A DNA stretch of 21,183 nt from JAZQQB01 sp045628865 (GCA_045628865.1 JAZQQB010000074.1:1-21183); one strand, 5' to 3'; numbered from the stretch's first letter, positions 1 to 7,812 are shown. Notes: generated from the sequence alone by a model not told the origin. Program-made: numbers and translations.

Positions 1-2
1 CA

Positions 3-1115
3 GAGACATTATTCTGTGATTTATACAAGAACATTGTACAGTCATATAGAGATTTGCCAAAGGTATACAACCAGTGGTGTTCAGTAGTTCGTTGGGAGAA
101 GACAACTCGTCCATTCCTTCGTTCTTCAGAATTCTTATGGCAGGAAGGACATACAGTTCATGCTACAGCTGAAGATGCTGAGGCAAGAACTATTCAGATG
201 CTTAATGTTTATGCTGATTTCTGTCGTGAAGTATTAGCTATTCCTATGGTTAAAGGTCGCAAGACTGACAAGGAAAAGTTTGCAGGTGCAGAAGCTACAT
301 ACACTATTGAGTCACTTATGAAGGATGGTAAGGCATTACAGTCAGGTACATCACACAACTTTGGCAGCAAATTTGCTGAAGCATATGGTATCCAGTTTAC
401 AGATAAAGACAACAAGTTAAAGCATGCATTCCAGACATCATGGGGTATGACAACACGTTTGATCGGTGCTATCATTATGGTACATGGTGACAATTCAGGT
501 CTTGTATTACCACCAGCAGTTGCTCCAACACAGGTAATCGTAATTCCTATCCAGCAGAAAAAGGAAGGCGTTTTAGAGAAAGCAGCTGAAATCAAAGATA
601 GATTGAAAAAGTACTCAGATACACGCTTTGAAAAAGGTTTCAGAGTAAAGGTAGATGATACAGATAAGAGTCCAGGATGGAAATTCTCAGAAGCAGAAAT
701 GCGTGGTATTCCAGTTCGTATTGAATTAGGACCAAAGGATATTGAAGCAAATAAATGTGTCATTGTTCGTCGTGATACAAGAGAAAAGATTGAAGTTTCT
801 TTGGATGATGTAGAGAGCAAGGTATCTGAAATCTTAGCTGCAATGCAGAAAGAGATGTTAGAAAGAGCTCGTGAAAGAAGAGATTCTCAGACTTTTGAAG
901 CAAAGACATGGGATGAATTCAAATCAATCTTTGAGGCTAAGAATGGTTTTGTAAAAGCTATGTGGTGTGAAGATGTAGCTTGTGAAAACAAGATTAAGGA
1001 AGAATTGAGTGTAACAAGCCGTTGTATGCCATTTGATCAGGAGCACATTGCTGATACATGTATCTGTTGTGGCAAACCAGCTAAGAAGATGGTTTACTGG
1101 GGCAAAGCATACTAA
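3..1115 (+). CDS. proS: Prolyl-tRNA synthetase, 3' part (5' end outside window)
   Basis: Charges tRNA-Pro with proline in the cytoplasm. The frame is open to the left edge (reads ETLFCDLYKN from base 3), so the gene is cut by the window and a TTG at 54 is not its start. The visible part carries class II synthetase motif 2 (PFLRSSEFLWQEGH), the GTSHNFG segment, motif 3 (TSWGMTTR, then GLVLPPAVAP), an anticodon-binding domain, and a C-terminal Cys-rich zinc-type domain ending in the hallmark VYWGKAY. This is the archaeal/eukaryotic-type ProRS of about 480 residues, not the longer bacterial type with an editing insertion; roughly 110 N-terminal residues are missing here. A terminator follows directly. 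Confidence 0.96.
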   Translation, partial: ETLFCDLYKNIVQSYRDLPKVYNQWCSVVRWEKTTRPFLRSSEFLWQEGHTVHATAEDAEARTIQMLNVYADFCREVLAIPMVKGRKTDKEKFAGAEATYTIESLMKDGKALQSGTSHNFGSKFAEAYGIQFTDKDNKLKHAFQTSWGMTTRLIGAIIMVHGDNSGLVLPPAVAPTQVIVIPIQQKKEGVLEKAAEIKDRLKKYSDTRFEKGFRVKVDDTDKSPGWKFSEAEMRGIPVRIELGPKDIEANKCVIVRRDTREKIEVSLDDVESKVSEILAAMQKEMLERARERRDSQTFEAKTWDEFKSIFEAKNGFVKAMWCEDVACENKIKEELSVTSRCMPFDQEHIADTCICCGKPAKKMVYWGKAY

Positions 1116-1127
1116 ATGTAGATTATT

Positions 1128-1163
1128 AAAAATCACTGTTTTTCAAAAAACAGTGATTTTTTT
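1128..1163 (+). terminator. Rho-independent terminator of proS
   Basis: AAAAATCACTGTTTTT pairs with AAAAACAGTGATTTTT across a very short loop and runs into a T tract. It begins about 12 bases after the proS stop codon. Confidence 0.9.
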
Positions 1164-1175
1164 GTTAAAATAGAA

Positions 1176-1202
1176 TATGATATTCACAGAAAATGTGAAT
1201 AT
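1176..1202 (+). promoter_or_regulatory. Operator-like 23-base palindrome over a putative promoter start
   Basis: ATATTCACA (1180-1188), five bases, then TGTGAATAT (1194-1202) form a perfect 9-base inverted repeat. A TATGAT -10 candidate (1176-1181) abuts it; no good -35 is visible because that position lies in the proS terminator. The palindrome would cover the transcription start of the threonine-aldolase-like gene and ends about 10 bases before its ribosome site, so it could be a repressor site or an RNA hairpin. I do not recognise the factor; the half-site order TCACA...TGTGA is the reverse of a CRP site. Confidence 0.45.
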
Positions 1203-1223
1203 GAGAAAAAATGGAGGATACAT

Positions 1224-2261
1224 ATGTTAAATTTTGCAAGTGATTATACCCAGGGATGTCATGAAAATATTTTAAAAAAGTTATCACAGATTAATTTGGA
1301 AATGAATACAGGTTATGGTACAGATACACATTGCGAAAAGGCAAAGGAATTGATTAAAAAGGCAACAAACTGTAAGGATGCAGAAATATCCTTTTTGGTA
1401 GGAGGAACACAGACTAACCAGACTATCATTGCGTCTATGCTTCATAATACAGAGGGTGTGATTGCCGCCACAACAGGACATATCAACTGCCATGAGGCAG
1501 GAGCCATTGAATATTCTGGATATAAGGTATTAACAGTTCCATCCTATGATGGGAAAATGAAAGCACAGGATGTAAAAAAGCTTTTAGAGATTTTTTACGG
1601 GGATTCCTCACACGATCATATGGTTTATCCAGGAATGGTATATATTTCTCACCCAACAGAGTATGGTACCTTGTATACCAAAAAGGAATTAGAGGATTTA
1701 AAGGCAGTATGTACAGAATATGAAATTCCATTGTTTTTAGATGGAGCAAGACTTGGTTACGGCCTTCGTGCAAAGGATATAGATGTGACATTAGAAGATA
1801 TTGCAAGATTAACAGATGTATTCTATATTGGAGGAACCAAAGTTGGAGCATTATTTGGTGAGGCAGTTGTTTTTACACATCACAATATGCCAAAGCGTTT
1901 CTTAACAACTACAAAACAGCATGGCGCTTTACTTGCAAAGGGATGGCTACTAGGTGTTATGTTTGAAACCTTGTTCACCGATGATTTGTATATGACAATC
2001 AGTGATAATGCCATCGACAGAGCAAAGGAGCTTCGAGAAATCTTTTTATCAAGAGGTTTTCAGCTTTTCATTGATTCGCCAACAAACCAGCAGTTTTTTG
2101 TGATGGAAGATGCTTTTATTGAAAAACTTGAAAAGGAAGTAACCTTTAGCTGGTGGGAAAGAGTAGATGAAACACATAGTGCTGTTCGATTTGCAACAAG
2201 CTGGGCTACTACAAAAGAAAATCTATTTGCACTTGAAAAGATATTAGATGAGATTATGTAA
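1224..2261 (+). CDS. Threonine aldolase family PLP enzyme
   Basis: Probable cytosolic PLP-dependent lyase of the low-specificity L-threonine aldolase/beta-eliminating lyase family, which cleaves threonine or allo-threonine to glycine and acetaldehyde. It is a fold-type I protein of 345 residues: the N-terminal FASDYTQGCHE segment is typical of the family, GGTQTNQT (60-67) binds the cofactor phosphate, H86/H90 lie near the active site, DGAR (173-176) holds the pyridine-nitrogen Asp and an Arg, and K206 in YIGGTKVGA is the Schiff-base lysine. GGAGG sits about seven bases before the ATG. The gene stands alone between a terminator and an AT-rich gap. The exact substrate cannot be read from sequence; other beta-hydroxy amino acids are possible. 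Confidence 0.87.
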   Translation: MLNFASDYTQGCHENILKKLSQINLEMNTGYGTDTHCEKAKELIKKATNCKDAEISFLVGGTQTNQTIIASMLHNTEGVIAATTGHINCHEAGAIEYSGYKVLTVPSYDGKMKAQDVKKLLEIFYGDSSHDHMVYPGMVYISHPTEYGTLYTKKELEDLKAVCTEYEIPLFLDGARLGYGLRAKDIDVTLEDIARLTDVFYIGGTKVGALFGEAVVFTHHNMPKRFLTTTKQHGALLAKGWLLGVMFETLFTDDLYMTISDNAIDRAKELREIFLSRGFQLFIDSPTNQQFFVMEDAFIEKLEKEVTFSWWERVDETHSAVRFATSWATTKENLFALEKILDEIM

Positions 2262-2323
2262 CAAAGACAGAGATGTTTGTAAAAAAATTGGATAGCCTGT
2301 TGGCAGAATAGCTGGTAATAAAT

Positions 2324-2346
2324 TCTTTTATTTTAAGAATAAAAGA
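2324..2346. repeat. AT-rich stem-loop between the aldolase-like gene and the M3 peptidase
   Basis: TCTTTTATT, five bases, AATAAAAGA give a 9-base perfect but AT-only stem in the 126-base gap. It could act as a weak terminator for the upstream gene or overlap the -35 region of a TATGAT candidate (2349-2354) for the peptidase. No other element is seen in this gap. Confidence 0.3.
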
Positions 2347-2387
2347 TGTATGATATCGATATTAGTAAATTAAAGGGAGAATAAATA

Positions 2388-4094
2388 ATGGAAAATTTTA
2401 AATTTGATGAATTAGAGTATGTAAGACCTGATTTTGATAAATTGGCCCAGCAGCTTGATGAAATGACAGAAAAACTTAAGAATGCGAAAAGCTATGAGGA
2501 GGCAAAGAGCCTGTTTTTAGAGTTGGATGGAAAACAGCAGGAATTGTTTACAATGGTAACCATTGCATCTGTACGCCACACATTAGATACAACAGATGAA
2601 TTATATGAAAAAGAAGATGAATATTTAAATGAAGTATTCCCAACATTGATGCCACGTTTTATTGCTTTTTCAGAAAGTATTAGTACAAGTAAGTTTAGAG
2701 AAGATTTCGAAAAAGAATTTGGAAAAGCTCTTTTTGTAGGTATTGAGCTTCGAAAAAAATCCTTCTGTGAAGAGAATATTCCTTTGATGCAGCAAGAAGC
2801 AAAGCTAACCAATGAATACCAGAAGATTATGGCAACAGCTGAAATTCCATTTAAGGGTGAAACCTTGAATTTATATGGCGTTCAGAAGCATTTTGAGGAT
2901 GATGATAGAGAAGATAGAAGAGCTGCGGTAAAGGCATATTCGGATTTTTATCATTCTAATGAAGATCGTTTGGAAGAAATCTGGGATGAGCTTATTAAGG
3001 TTCGTACAAAAATGGGACAGAATCTTGGTTTTGAGAACTTTGTTCCATTGGGATATATGCAACAGGGAAGAACTGATTATGGATATCAGGAGGTAGCTTT
3101 TTTCCGTGAACAGGTAAGAAGTGAATTGGTTCCTCTTTGTCAGAAACTATACGAAGCTCAAGCAAAGCGTCTTGGAATTGATGAACTTTATATGTACGAC
3201 GAAAAGAAAATCTTTGCAGATGGAAATGCAGTACCAGCAGGAGATGATGATTTCATGATTGCACAGGCAAAAGAAATGTATCATGAACTCAGCAAAGAAA
3301 CTGGCGAATTTATTGATTTTATGATCGATCACCATTTGATGGATTTGAAAAACAAACCAGGCAAAGCTTCTACTGGATATATGACAGAGCTTCCAAGCTT
3401 AAAGGCACCTTTCGTATTCTCTTGTTTTAATCAGACAATTGGAGATATGCAGGTGTTAACACATGAACTTGGACACGCATTTGCAGGATATATGGCAATG
3501 AGAAACCAGAAAATTTCAGATTATTATAGTGAATCTACAGATATTGCTGAAATCCATTCAATGTCTATGGAGCAGTTCTCTTATCCATATGCAGAGAAAT
3601 TCTTTGGAGATCAGGCTGATAAATTCCGTCTTGCACATTTACAGGAAGCAATTACATTTGTTCCTTTTGGTGTTGCGGTGGATGAATTCCAGCATATTTG
3701 TTATGAGAATCCAGATTTAACACCAAAGCAGCGTACCTTAGAGTGGAAAAAATTAGAAGAAAAATACATGCCATGGAGAAAATATGATGCGGACGATTTC
3801 TTTGATAGAGGTGGTTACTGGTATCATAAGCTTCACATTTATCTTTATCCGATGTATTACATTAACTATACATTAACTACAATGGGGGCCATGGAATTTA
3901 AGAAAAAAGCCCATGATAACTTTGATAATGCATGGACTGATTATTTAAATCTCTGCAAGTGTGGTGGAAGTATTAGCTACTTAGAGACCTTGAAGTTAGC
4001 GAATCTTTCAGTACCTTTTGAATCAGGCAGCGTTGCAAAAGCAATCAGCTTTGCTAAGGAAGAATTACTTGCTATGATCGAAAAAGTAAAATAG
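2388..4094 (+). CDS. M3 family oligoendopeptidase (PepF/thimet type)
   Basis: Cytosolic zinc metallopeptidase that degrades short peptides. HELGH (359-363) supplies two zinc ligands and the catalytic Glu; E388 in AEIHSMSME lies 29 residues after H359, the same spacing as the third ligand in thimet oligopeptidase. Downstream Tyr-rich segments such as GGYWYHKLHIYLYPMYYINYT match the substrate-binding region of the family. The length, 568 residues, is standard for the Firmicutes M3B group, and there is no signal peptide. The start is set by AGGGAG upstream of ATGGAAAATTTT. It appears monocistronic; no hairpin terminator follows, only the promoter of the next gene. Confidence 0.93.
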   Translation: MENFKFDELEYVRPDFDKLAQQLDEMTEKLKNAKSYEEAKSLFLELDGKQQELFTMVTIASVRHTLDTTDELYEKEDEYLNEVFPTLMPRFIAFSESISTSKFREDFEKEFGKALFVGIELRKKSFCEENIPLMQQEAKLTNEYQKIMATAEIPFKGETLNLYGVQKHFEDDDREDRRAAVKAYSDFYHSNEDRLEEIWDELIKVRTKMGQNLGFENFVPLGYMQQGRTDYGYQEVAFFREQVRSELVPLCQKLYEAQAKRLGIDELYMYDEKKIFADGNAVPAGDDDFMIAQAKEMYHELSKETGEFIDFMIDHHLMDLKNKPGKASTGYMTELPSLKAPFVFSCFNQTIGDMQVLTHELGHAFAGYMAMRNQKISDYYSESTDIAEIHSMSMEQFSYPYAEKFFGDQADKFRLAHLQEAITFVPFGVAVDEFQHICYENPDLTPKQRTLEWKKLEEKYMPWRKYDADDFFDRGGYWYHKLHIYLYPMYYINYTLTTMGAMEFKKKAHDNFDNAWTDYLNLCKCGGSISYLETLKLANLSVPFESGSVAKAISFAKEELLAMIEKVK

Positions 4095-4107
4095 ATCCAA
4101 AAGTATC

Positions 4108-4154
4108 TTGACTTCATGCAAAATACGGGGTAAATTGGATTGTAAGCGGTTACA
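4108..4154 (+). promoter_or_regulatory. Promoter with cre/LacI-type operator ahead of KDPG aldolase
   Basis: TTGACT (4108-4113), 17 bases, TAAATT (4131-4136) form a usable sigma-A-type promoter. TTGTAAGCGGTTACA (4140-4154) starts four bases later and fits the CcpA cre consensus WTGNAANCGNWNNCW at every defined position; it is also a near-perfect TGTAA-N4-TTACA palindrome, the form bound by LacI-family regulators. Its place at the expected start of transcription suggests repression, either by CcpA or by a dedicated LacI-type sugar-acid regulator. Confidence 0.72.
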
Positions 4155-4205
4155 TTGTTAGACCGTAAGGCATGAATTTATAGATATAAATTGGAGGATA
4201 TAGTT

Positions 4206-4847
4206 ATGAGTACAGTTGCTGAGAGAATAGAAGAATTGGGTGTTGTTCCCGTTGTTGTATTAAACAATGTTGAGGATGCATTGCCACTTGCAAAGGCATT
4301 GATAGATGGAGGTCTTCCTTGTGCGGAAGTTACCTTTAGAACAGAGGCTGCAGAGGAATCAATCCGTCGTATGCATGAAGCATATCCAGAATTACTTTTG
4401 ATTGCAGGAACAGTTCTTACTACAGAGCAGGTTGATCGTGCAGTTGCAGCAGGAGCATCTGCTATCGTAGCACCAGGTTTTGATCCTGAAATTGTTGATT
4501 ATTGTATTTCAAAGAAAATAGAGGTTATGCCAGGTGTTGTTACACCATCCGAAATGGCACAGGCTGTAAAACGTGGATTAACAAGAGTAAAGTTTTTCCC
4601 AGCAGAGCAGGCAGGTGGTGTTGCTATGATCAAAGCTATGTGTGCAGCATACACATCTGTTAGAGTAATGCCAACTGGTGGTATCAGTGCCAAGAATTTG
4701 GAAGAGTACTTATCTTGTGATAAGATCTTTTGCTGTGGTGGAAGCTGGATGGTAAAGGGTGATCTTATTAAGGCTGGAGAATTTGATAAGATTAAAGAAA
4801 TGACAAAAGAAGCAGTTGGACTTGTAAAGACCATTAGAAGTAAATAA
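4206..4847 (+). CDS. eda: KDPG/KHG aldolase (2-dehydro-3-deoxyphosphogluconate aldolase)
   Basis: Splits 2-keto-3-deoxy-6-phosphogluconate to pyruvate and glyceraldehyde 3-phosphate, the last step of Entner-Doudoroff and hexuronate (pectin sugar) catabolism. A 213-residue class I aldolase barrel: E41 and R45 in EVTFRT, T69 in AGTVL, the GVVTPSE loop and the Schiff-base K129 in VKFFPAE correspond to E45, R49, T73 and K133 of the E. coli enzyme. An in-frame ATG at 4191 lies before the ribosome site and is unlikely; GGAGG at 4193-4197 points to the ATG at 4206. No kinase or uronate gene is adjacent, so the partners must be elsewhere. A strong terminator follows. Regulation is probably by the operator at 4140-4154. 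Confidence 0.93.
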   Translation: MSTVAERIEELGVVPVVVLNNVEDALPLAKALIDGGLPCAEVTFRTEAAEESIRRMHEAYPELLLIAGTVLTTEQVDRAVAAGASAIVAPGFDPEIVDYCISKKIEVMPGVVTPSEMAQAVKRGLTRVKFFPAEQAGGVAMIKAMCAAYTSVRVMPTGGISAKNLEEYLSCDKIFCCGGSWMVKGDLIKAGEFDKIKEMTKEAVGLVKTIRSK

Positions 4848-4855
4848 GAAAAATC

Positions 4856-4890
4856 AAACGGGCTTGATTTTTGAATCAAGCCCGTTTTTT
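4856..4890. terminator. Strong terminator, probably bidirectional
   Basis: AAACGGGCTTGATT (4856-4869) pairs perfectly with AATCAAGCCCGTTT (4874-4887) around a 4-base loop, with T6 on the plus strand and a T-rich tail on the minus strand. It lies between the convergent KDPG aldolase and HAD genes and can serve both. Confidence 0.93.
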
Positions 4891-4900
4891 ATGAGAATAT

Positions 4901-5692
4901 CTATAGTAAAGATTTTAAATACTGTAATACACCATCTTCCCAATAAGGGGCGACGGTACCAGATGCAGCTTTGATGACTTCGTCACGTGCGTTAGAGACT
5001 GCAAAGCTATATTTGGCTGATTGAAGCATTTCAATGTCGTTTAGGTTATCACCGAAAACGCAGGTTTCTTCTGGTAAGATATGCAAATAGTTTTGTAACC
5101 ATTTCAAAGCATTTCCTTTATTGGCATCTAATGAGATGCAGTCTACCCATTCCTTTCCGGCAACAGCAAGCTTTGCTTTATTCTTCCAGGTTGGAATAAA
5201 CTCTGGTGTACATATTTCTTCACAGGCATTCTTGTGGTATACAGTGAATTTGATCACTTCTTCATCTGTGAGATTAGACAGACTATCGACTTCACGAATA
5301 TCGTATCCATAAGAATCTTTTAGCCAGTGAAACATGGAGGAACCAGCATCTTCAGCTACGGAATATTCAGGAAGACAGATAAAGCAGTCACAGCTAGGAA
5401 GATGTTCCATGGAAGCATACATGCCTCTCCATATTTTTTCTTCTAATGGATATACTTTTAGTATTTCTTTTGGAGTGCGAACAACTGTCCCCCCATCTGT
5501 TATATATAAAAGCTTGTCTTTGATTGGTGCAAAAAGTTTTTGCTGACTAATAAACTGTCTGCCTGAGCAAACAGCAAAATAGATGCCTTTGTCAACAAGG
5601 TCAGAAATCACTTCATAATATTCTGGGTTAATGGCCAGTGTGCCATCCTTTACCAAGGTACCATCTACGTCAGTAGCAATTAGTTTGACCAT
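4901..5692 (-). CDS. Cof-type HAD-IIB phosphatase
   Basis: Haloacid-dehalogenase-superfamily phosphatase, probably acting on small sugar phosphates or similar metabolites in the cytoplasm. Motif I is DVDGT (nucleophile D8, acid/base D10), a motif II-type Ser/Gly stretch is AVCSGR, the motif III lysine is in NKGNALKWL, and motif IV is FGDNLNDIEML, with a C2B cap between motifs II and III. It has 263 residues. A TTG two codons upstream is too close to the ribosome site; AAAGGAG lies seven bases before the ATG at 5692, which I take as the start. The AEC transporter ends about 60 bases upstream on the same strand, so the two may be co-transcribed; a TATAAT on the minus strand in that gap could also give a separate promoter. 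Substrate unknown. Confidence 0.87.
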   Translation of the reverse strand: MVKLIATDVDGTLVKDGTLAINPEYYEVISDLVDKGIYFAVCSGRQFISQQKLFAPIKDKLLYITDGGTVVRTPKEILKVYPLEEKIWRGMYASMEHLPSCDCFICLPEYSVAEDAGSSMFHWLKDSYGYDIREVDSLSNLTDEEVIKFTVYHKNACEEICTPEFIPTWKNKAKLAVAGKEWVDCISLDANKGNALKWLQNYLHILPEETCVFGDNLNDIEMLQSAKYSFAVSNARDEVIKAASGTVAPYWEDGVLQYLKSLL

Positions 5693-5754
5693 GATCAAAC
5701 TCCTTTCAAAAGTTTCAAATCCTTTTTAGGGGATTATATATAGTATATCATATC

Positions 5755-6705
5755 TTAAATCAGTCCATAGGTTTTTAAGATATAAAGCCAAAATGTTAGA
5801 GAAATGGAACTTAAAAATGTTGTAGCAACGACAACACTGGAGGTTAACACACCTTCGTGTCCCATGTTTTTTGCCATGATGTAGCAACTGGCAGTGGTAG
5901 GTGCTCCTAACATGATTAAAAGTGCTACCATTTTTTCTCCTGTGAAGCCTAGATAAGCAGCAATTGGAAGAAATAGAAGTGGCTGTGCAACTAGGCGAAG
6001 AAAACTGCATGCTAAGGTAGGTTTGATCTTTGCAAGTGCTTTTTTCCCTTCAAAACCGGCGCCAAGTCCAATAAGGGCTAGTGGTGAAGCACATCTTGCA
6101 ATTAATGATAAGGATTTATCAATCATAACTGGAAAATGGAATCTTAGTAAGGCTGGGATCATACCAAGAAAAATACCCCATAAAATAGGGTTGGTAGCAA
6201 TTCCAATCAGAGTTTTCTTGATGGTTTTTTTGGAAAGTCCTTCACTGTTTGGACCAAATACGGAAAGAGTGATCACAGCGAGTATATTATAAAGTGGAAC
6301 GGTACCTAGGATCATCAATGGAGTAGCAGCGGAACTGGTGTCGTAAATATTGGCAATAAAAGCCATACCAAGAACTGCAGCAGATCCTCGATAAGAAGCT
6401 TGAAGAAATTCCCCACGAATATTTTTGTCTTTTACAAATAAAAGCACGATAGCCATAATCAGAAAATAGCAAGCTAAAGTTCCTAAAAAGCAAAAAGCAA
6501 CATATTTAAAGTCCCATTCAGAATAAAAATCTGCAGTGGACATATCCTGAAACAAAAGGATAGGCAATGTAATCTGATAGTTGAAAGAATTGAGTGATTT
6601 GACAAAGGGTTCATCAATTAAATGGATGCGTCTAATCACATAACCAATTACCATTACAAGAAATAGTGGTATGGTAGCGTTTAAACTAAAAATAAGATTT
6701 TCCAT
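5755..6705 (-). CDS. AEC family transporter (auxin-efflux-carrier/malate-permease type)
   Basis: Integral membrane transporter of about ten helices in two repeated five-helix halves. Starts MENLIFSLNATIPLFLVMVIGYVIRR, the typical first helix and turn of the family. Other family-like segments are the LNSFNYQITLPILLF helix, the GLGAGFEGKK loop between halves and the GAPTTASCYIMAKNMGHE segment, where the Pro- and Thr-containing helix break is conserved. It has 316 residues. An upstream in-frame ATG (6741) is disfavoured because GGAGG lies seven bases before the ATG at 6705. Bacterial members move organic acids or related anions; the substrate cannot be told here. It probably heads a transcription unit with the HAD gene. 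Confidence 0.87.
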   Translation of the reverse strand: MENLIFSLNATIPLFLVMVIGYVIRRIHLIDEPFVKSLNSFNYQITLPILLFQDMSTADFYSEWDFKYVAFCFLGTLACYFLIMAIVLLFVKDKNIRGEFLQASYRGSAAVLGMAFIANIYDTSSAATPLMILGTVPLYNILAVITLSVFGPNSEGLSKKTIKKTLIGIATNPILWGIFLGMIPALLRFHFPVMIDKSLSLIARCASPLALIGLGAGFEGKKALAKIKPTLACSFLRLVAQPLLFLPIAAYLGFTGEKMVALLIMLGAPTTASCYIMAKNMGHEGVLTSSVVVATTFLSSISLTFWLYILKTYGLI

Positions 6706-6802
6706 TGCATCTCCTCCAAAGAATAATTTTCTGTGGCTCATTATATTCCTTTGTTATAAAAAAAACAAGAAATGTACTTTAAAATAGACAATTACCTTAC
6801 GG

Positions 6803-6841
6803 TTGAAGAGTGTATATGAAATATGATACAATGGTATCATA
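6803..6841 (+). promoter_or_regulatory. Promoter of the Mrr-like/MarR operon with embedded inverted repeat
   Basis: TTGAAG (6803-6808), 18 bases, TACAAT (6827-6832). A perfect 8-base inverted repeat, TATGATAC, four bases, GTATCATA (6822-6841), overlays the -10 and expected start site, so it may be an operator in its own right. Confidence 0.6.
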
Positions 6842-6845
6842 AAAC

Positions 6846-6873
6846 TTTGAATATCAAAAAGTTTGATACAAAG
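6846..6873 (+). promoter_or_regulatory. FabT-box-like operator (probable autoregulation)
   Basis: TTTGA-ATA-TCAAA (6846-6858) is the TTTGA-N3-TCAAA palindrome known for FabT-type MarR repressors. A degenerate copy, TTTGATACAAAG (6862-6873), follows on about the next 1.5 helical turns. The pair lies just downstream of the predicted transcription start and upstream of the ribosome site of the operon that encodes a FabT-like protein. Confidence 0.6.
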
Positions 6874-6892
6874 TGGTATTTTGGAGGTACAT

Positions 6893-7357
6893 ATGGACGG
6901 GACAGTTTTACTGATTGTATTGTTGATTGTGTTGGTATTCAGTATGATCGGTGTGTTGGTTGTCAGAAGTACAAAAAAACCACCAGAACCCCAAATGGAT
7001 GAACTTCCGGGTAGAGATTTTGAATTTTTTTGTGCAGAATTATTGGAGAACCGAGGTTTTATTGATGTTACTGTGACGAAGGGCAGTGGAGATTATGGAG
7101 TGGATATTCTCGCTGAAAAGGAAGGAATCACATTTGCAATCCAATGTAAAAGATACTCTGCTCCAGTTGGTGTAAAGGCAGTGCAGGAGGCATACGCCGG
7201 CAGAGATTATTATGATTGTATGGTCGGTGCAGTACTGACAAATCAGTACTTTACAGGTCCTGCTGTAGAAGCAGCAAAGAAATTAAAAATCCTACTTTGG
7301 GATCGTGGATATTTAGATGAGATGATTCGAGAATGCAATGCAGGGGAAGACTATTAG
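6893..7357 (+). CDS. Membrane-anchored Mrr-like restriction-endonuclease-fold protein
   Basis: Small protein of 154 residues with one N-terminal membrane helix (about residues 4-24) followed by a cytoplasmic PD-(D/E)XK domain of the Mrr_cat type. Active-site features visible: E44/E49 in the first helix, D71 in GDYGVDIL, and Q84/K86 in IQCKRY, the Q-x-K form typical of Mrr and related nucleases. No DNA-recognition domain is present. GGAGG five bases before the ATG at 6893 sets the start; a TTG ten codons upstream lacks a ribosome site. It precedes the MarR gene by 17 bases and shares its promoter. Members are common in Firmicutes but without a settled role; a defence or DNA-turnover function at the membrane is inference. 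Confidence 0.82.
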   Translation: MDGTVLLIVLLIVLVFSMIGVLVVRSTKKPPEPQMDELPGRDFEFFCAELLENRGFIDVTVTKGSGDYGVDILAEKEGITFAIQCKRYSAPVGVKAVQEAYAGRDYYDCMVGAVLTNQYFTGPAVEAAKKLKILLWDRGYLDEMIRECNAGEDY

Positions 7358-7374
7358 AAAGGAATCTAAATAGT

Positions 7375-7812
7375 ATGGAAATAAATCAGGTGTTGAATGA
7401 ATTACTGGTCGGACTTTTTAGGAATATCAATACAATAGAAGAACATGCAGTCAGAACAGAAGAATTTAAGGACCTGACTACCAATGATGCTCATGTTATT
7501 GAAGCTATTGGAAAGGTGGGAGCAAAAAACATGTCTTCTGTTGCTAAGAAGTTAAGTGTTACAACAGGTACGCTCACAATTTCCGTAAACAGCCTTGTGA
7601 AAAAGGGTTATGTGAATCGTGAGCGTAGTGAAGAGGACAGAAGAGTTGTATTGGTTTCTTTGACGGAAAAAGGTAAGAAGGCATATGAACATCATGAAGT
7701 ATTCCATCAAAAAATGATCCTTGCAATATGTGAGCGGTTAGATGACACAGAAAAGCAGGTTTTGGCCAATTCACTAGATAGTTTGAATGAATTTTTTAAA
7801 AAATATGAATGA
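7375..7812 (+). CDS. MarR family regulator, FabT-like
   Basis: Winged-helix dimeric repressor of 145 residues. The pattern IEEHAVRTEEFKDLTTNDAH, then MSSVAKKLSVTTGTLT (recognition helix region), LVKKGYVNRERSEEDRRVV (wing with the conserved D-R-R) and LTEKGKKAYEHHEVFHQKM is very close to the FabT/FabR group that controls fatty acid synthesis in low-GC Gram-positives. No fab gene is next to it here, so targets would be in trans, besides its own promoter, which holds a FabT-type box. Start chosen at ATG 7375, with AAGGA 11 bases upstream; an ATG at 7333 overlaps the previous gene and has no site. Assignment to FabT specifically is by motif similarity from memory. Confidence 0.85.
   Translation: MEINQVLNELLVGLFRNINTIEEHAVRTEEFKDLTTNDAHVIEAIGKVGAKNMSSVAKKLSVTTGTLTISVNSLVKKGYVNRERSEEDRRVVLVSLTEKGKKAYEHHEVFHQKMILAICERLDDTEKQVLANSLDSLNEFFKKYE

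Noticed and set aside
209..820. 203-codon open frame on the minus strand opposite proS
   Set aside because: Fully antisense to a clearly conserved synthetase, no ribosome site, Ser/Leu-rich low-information translation: a shadow frame.
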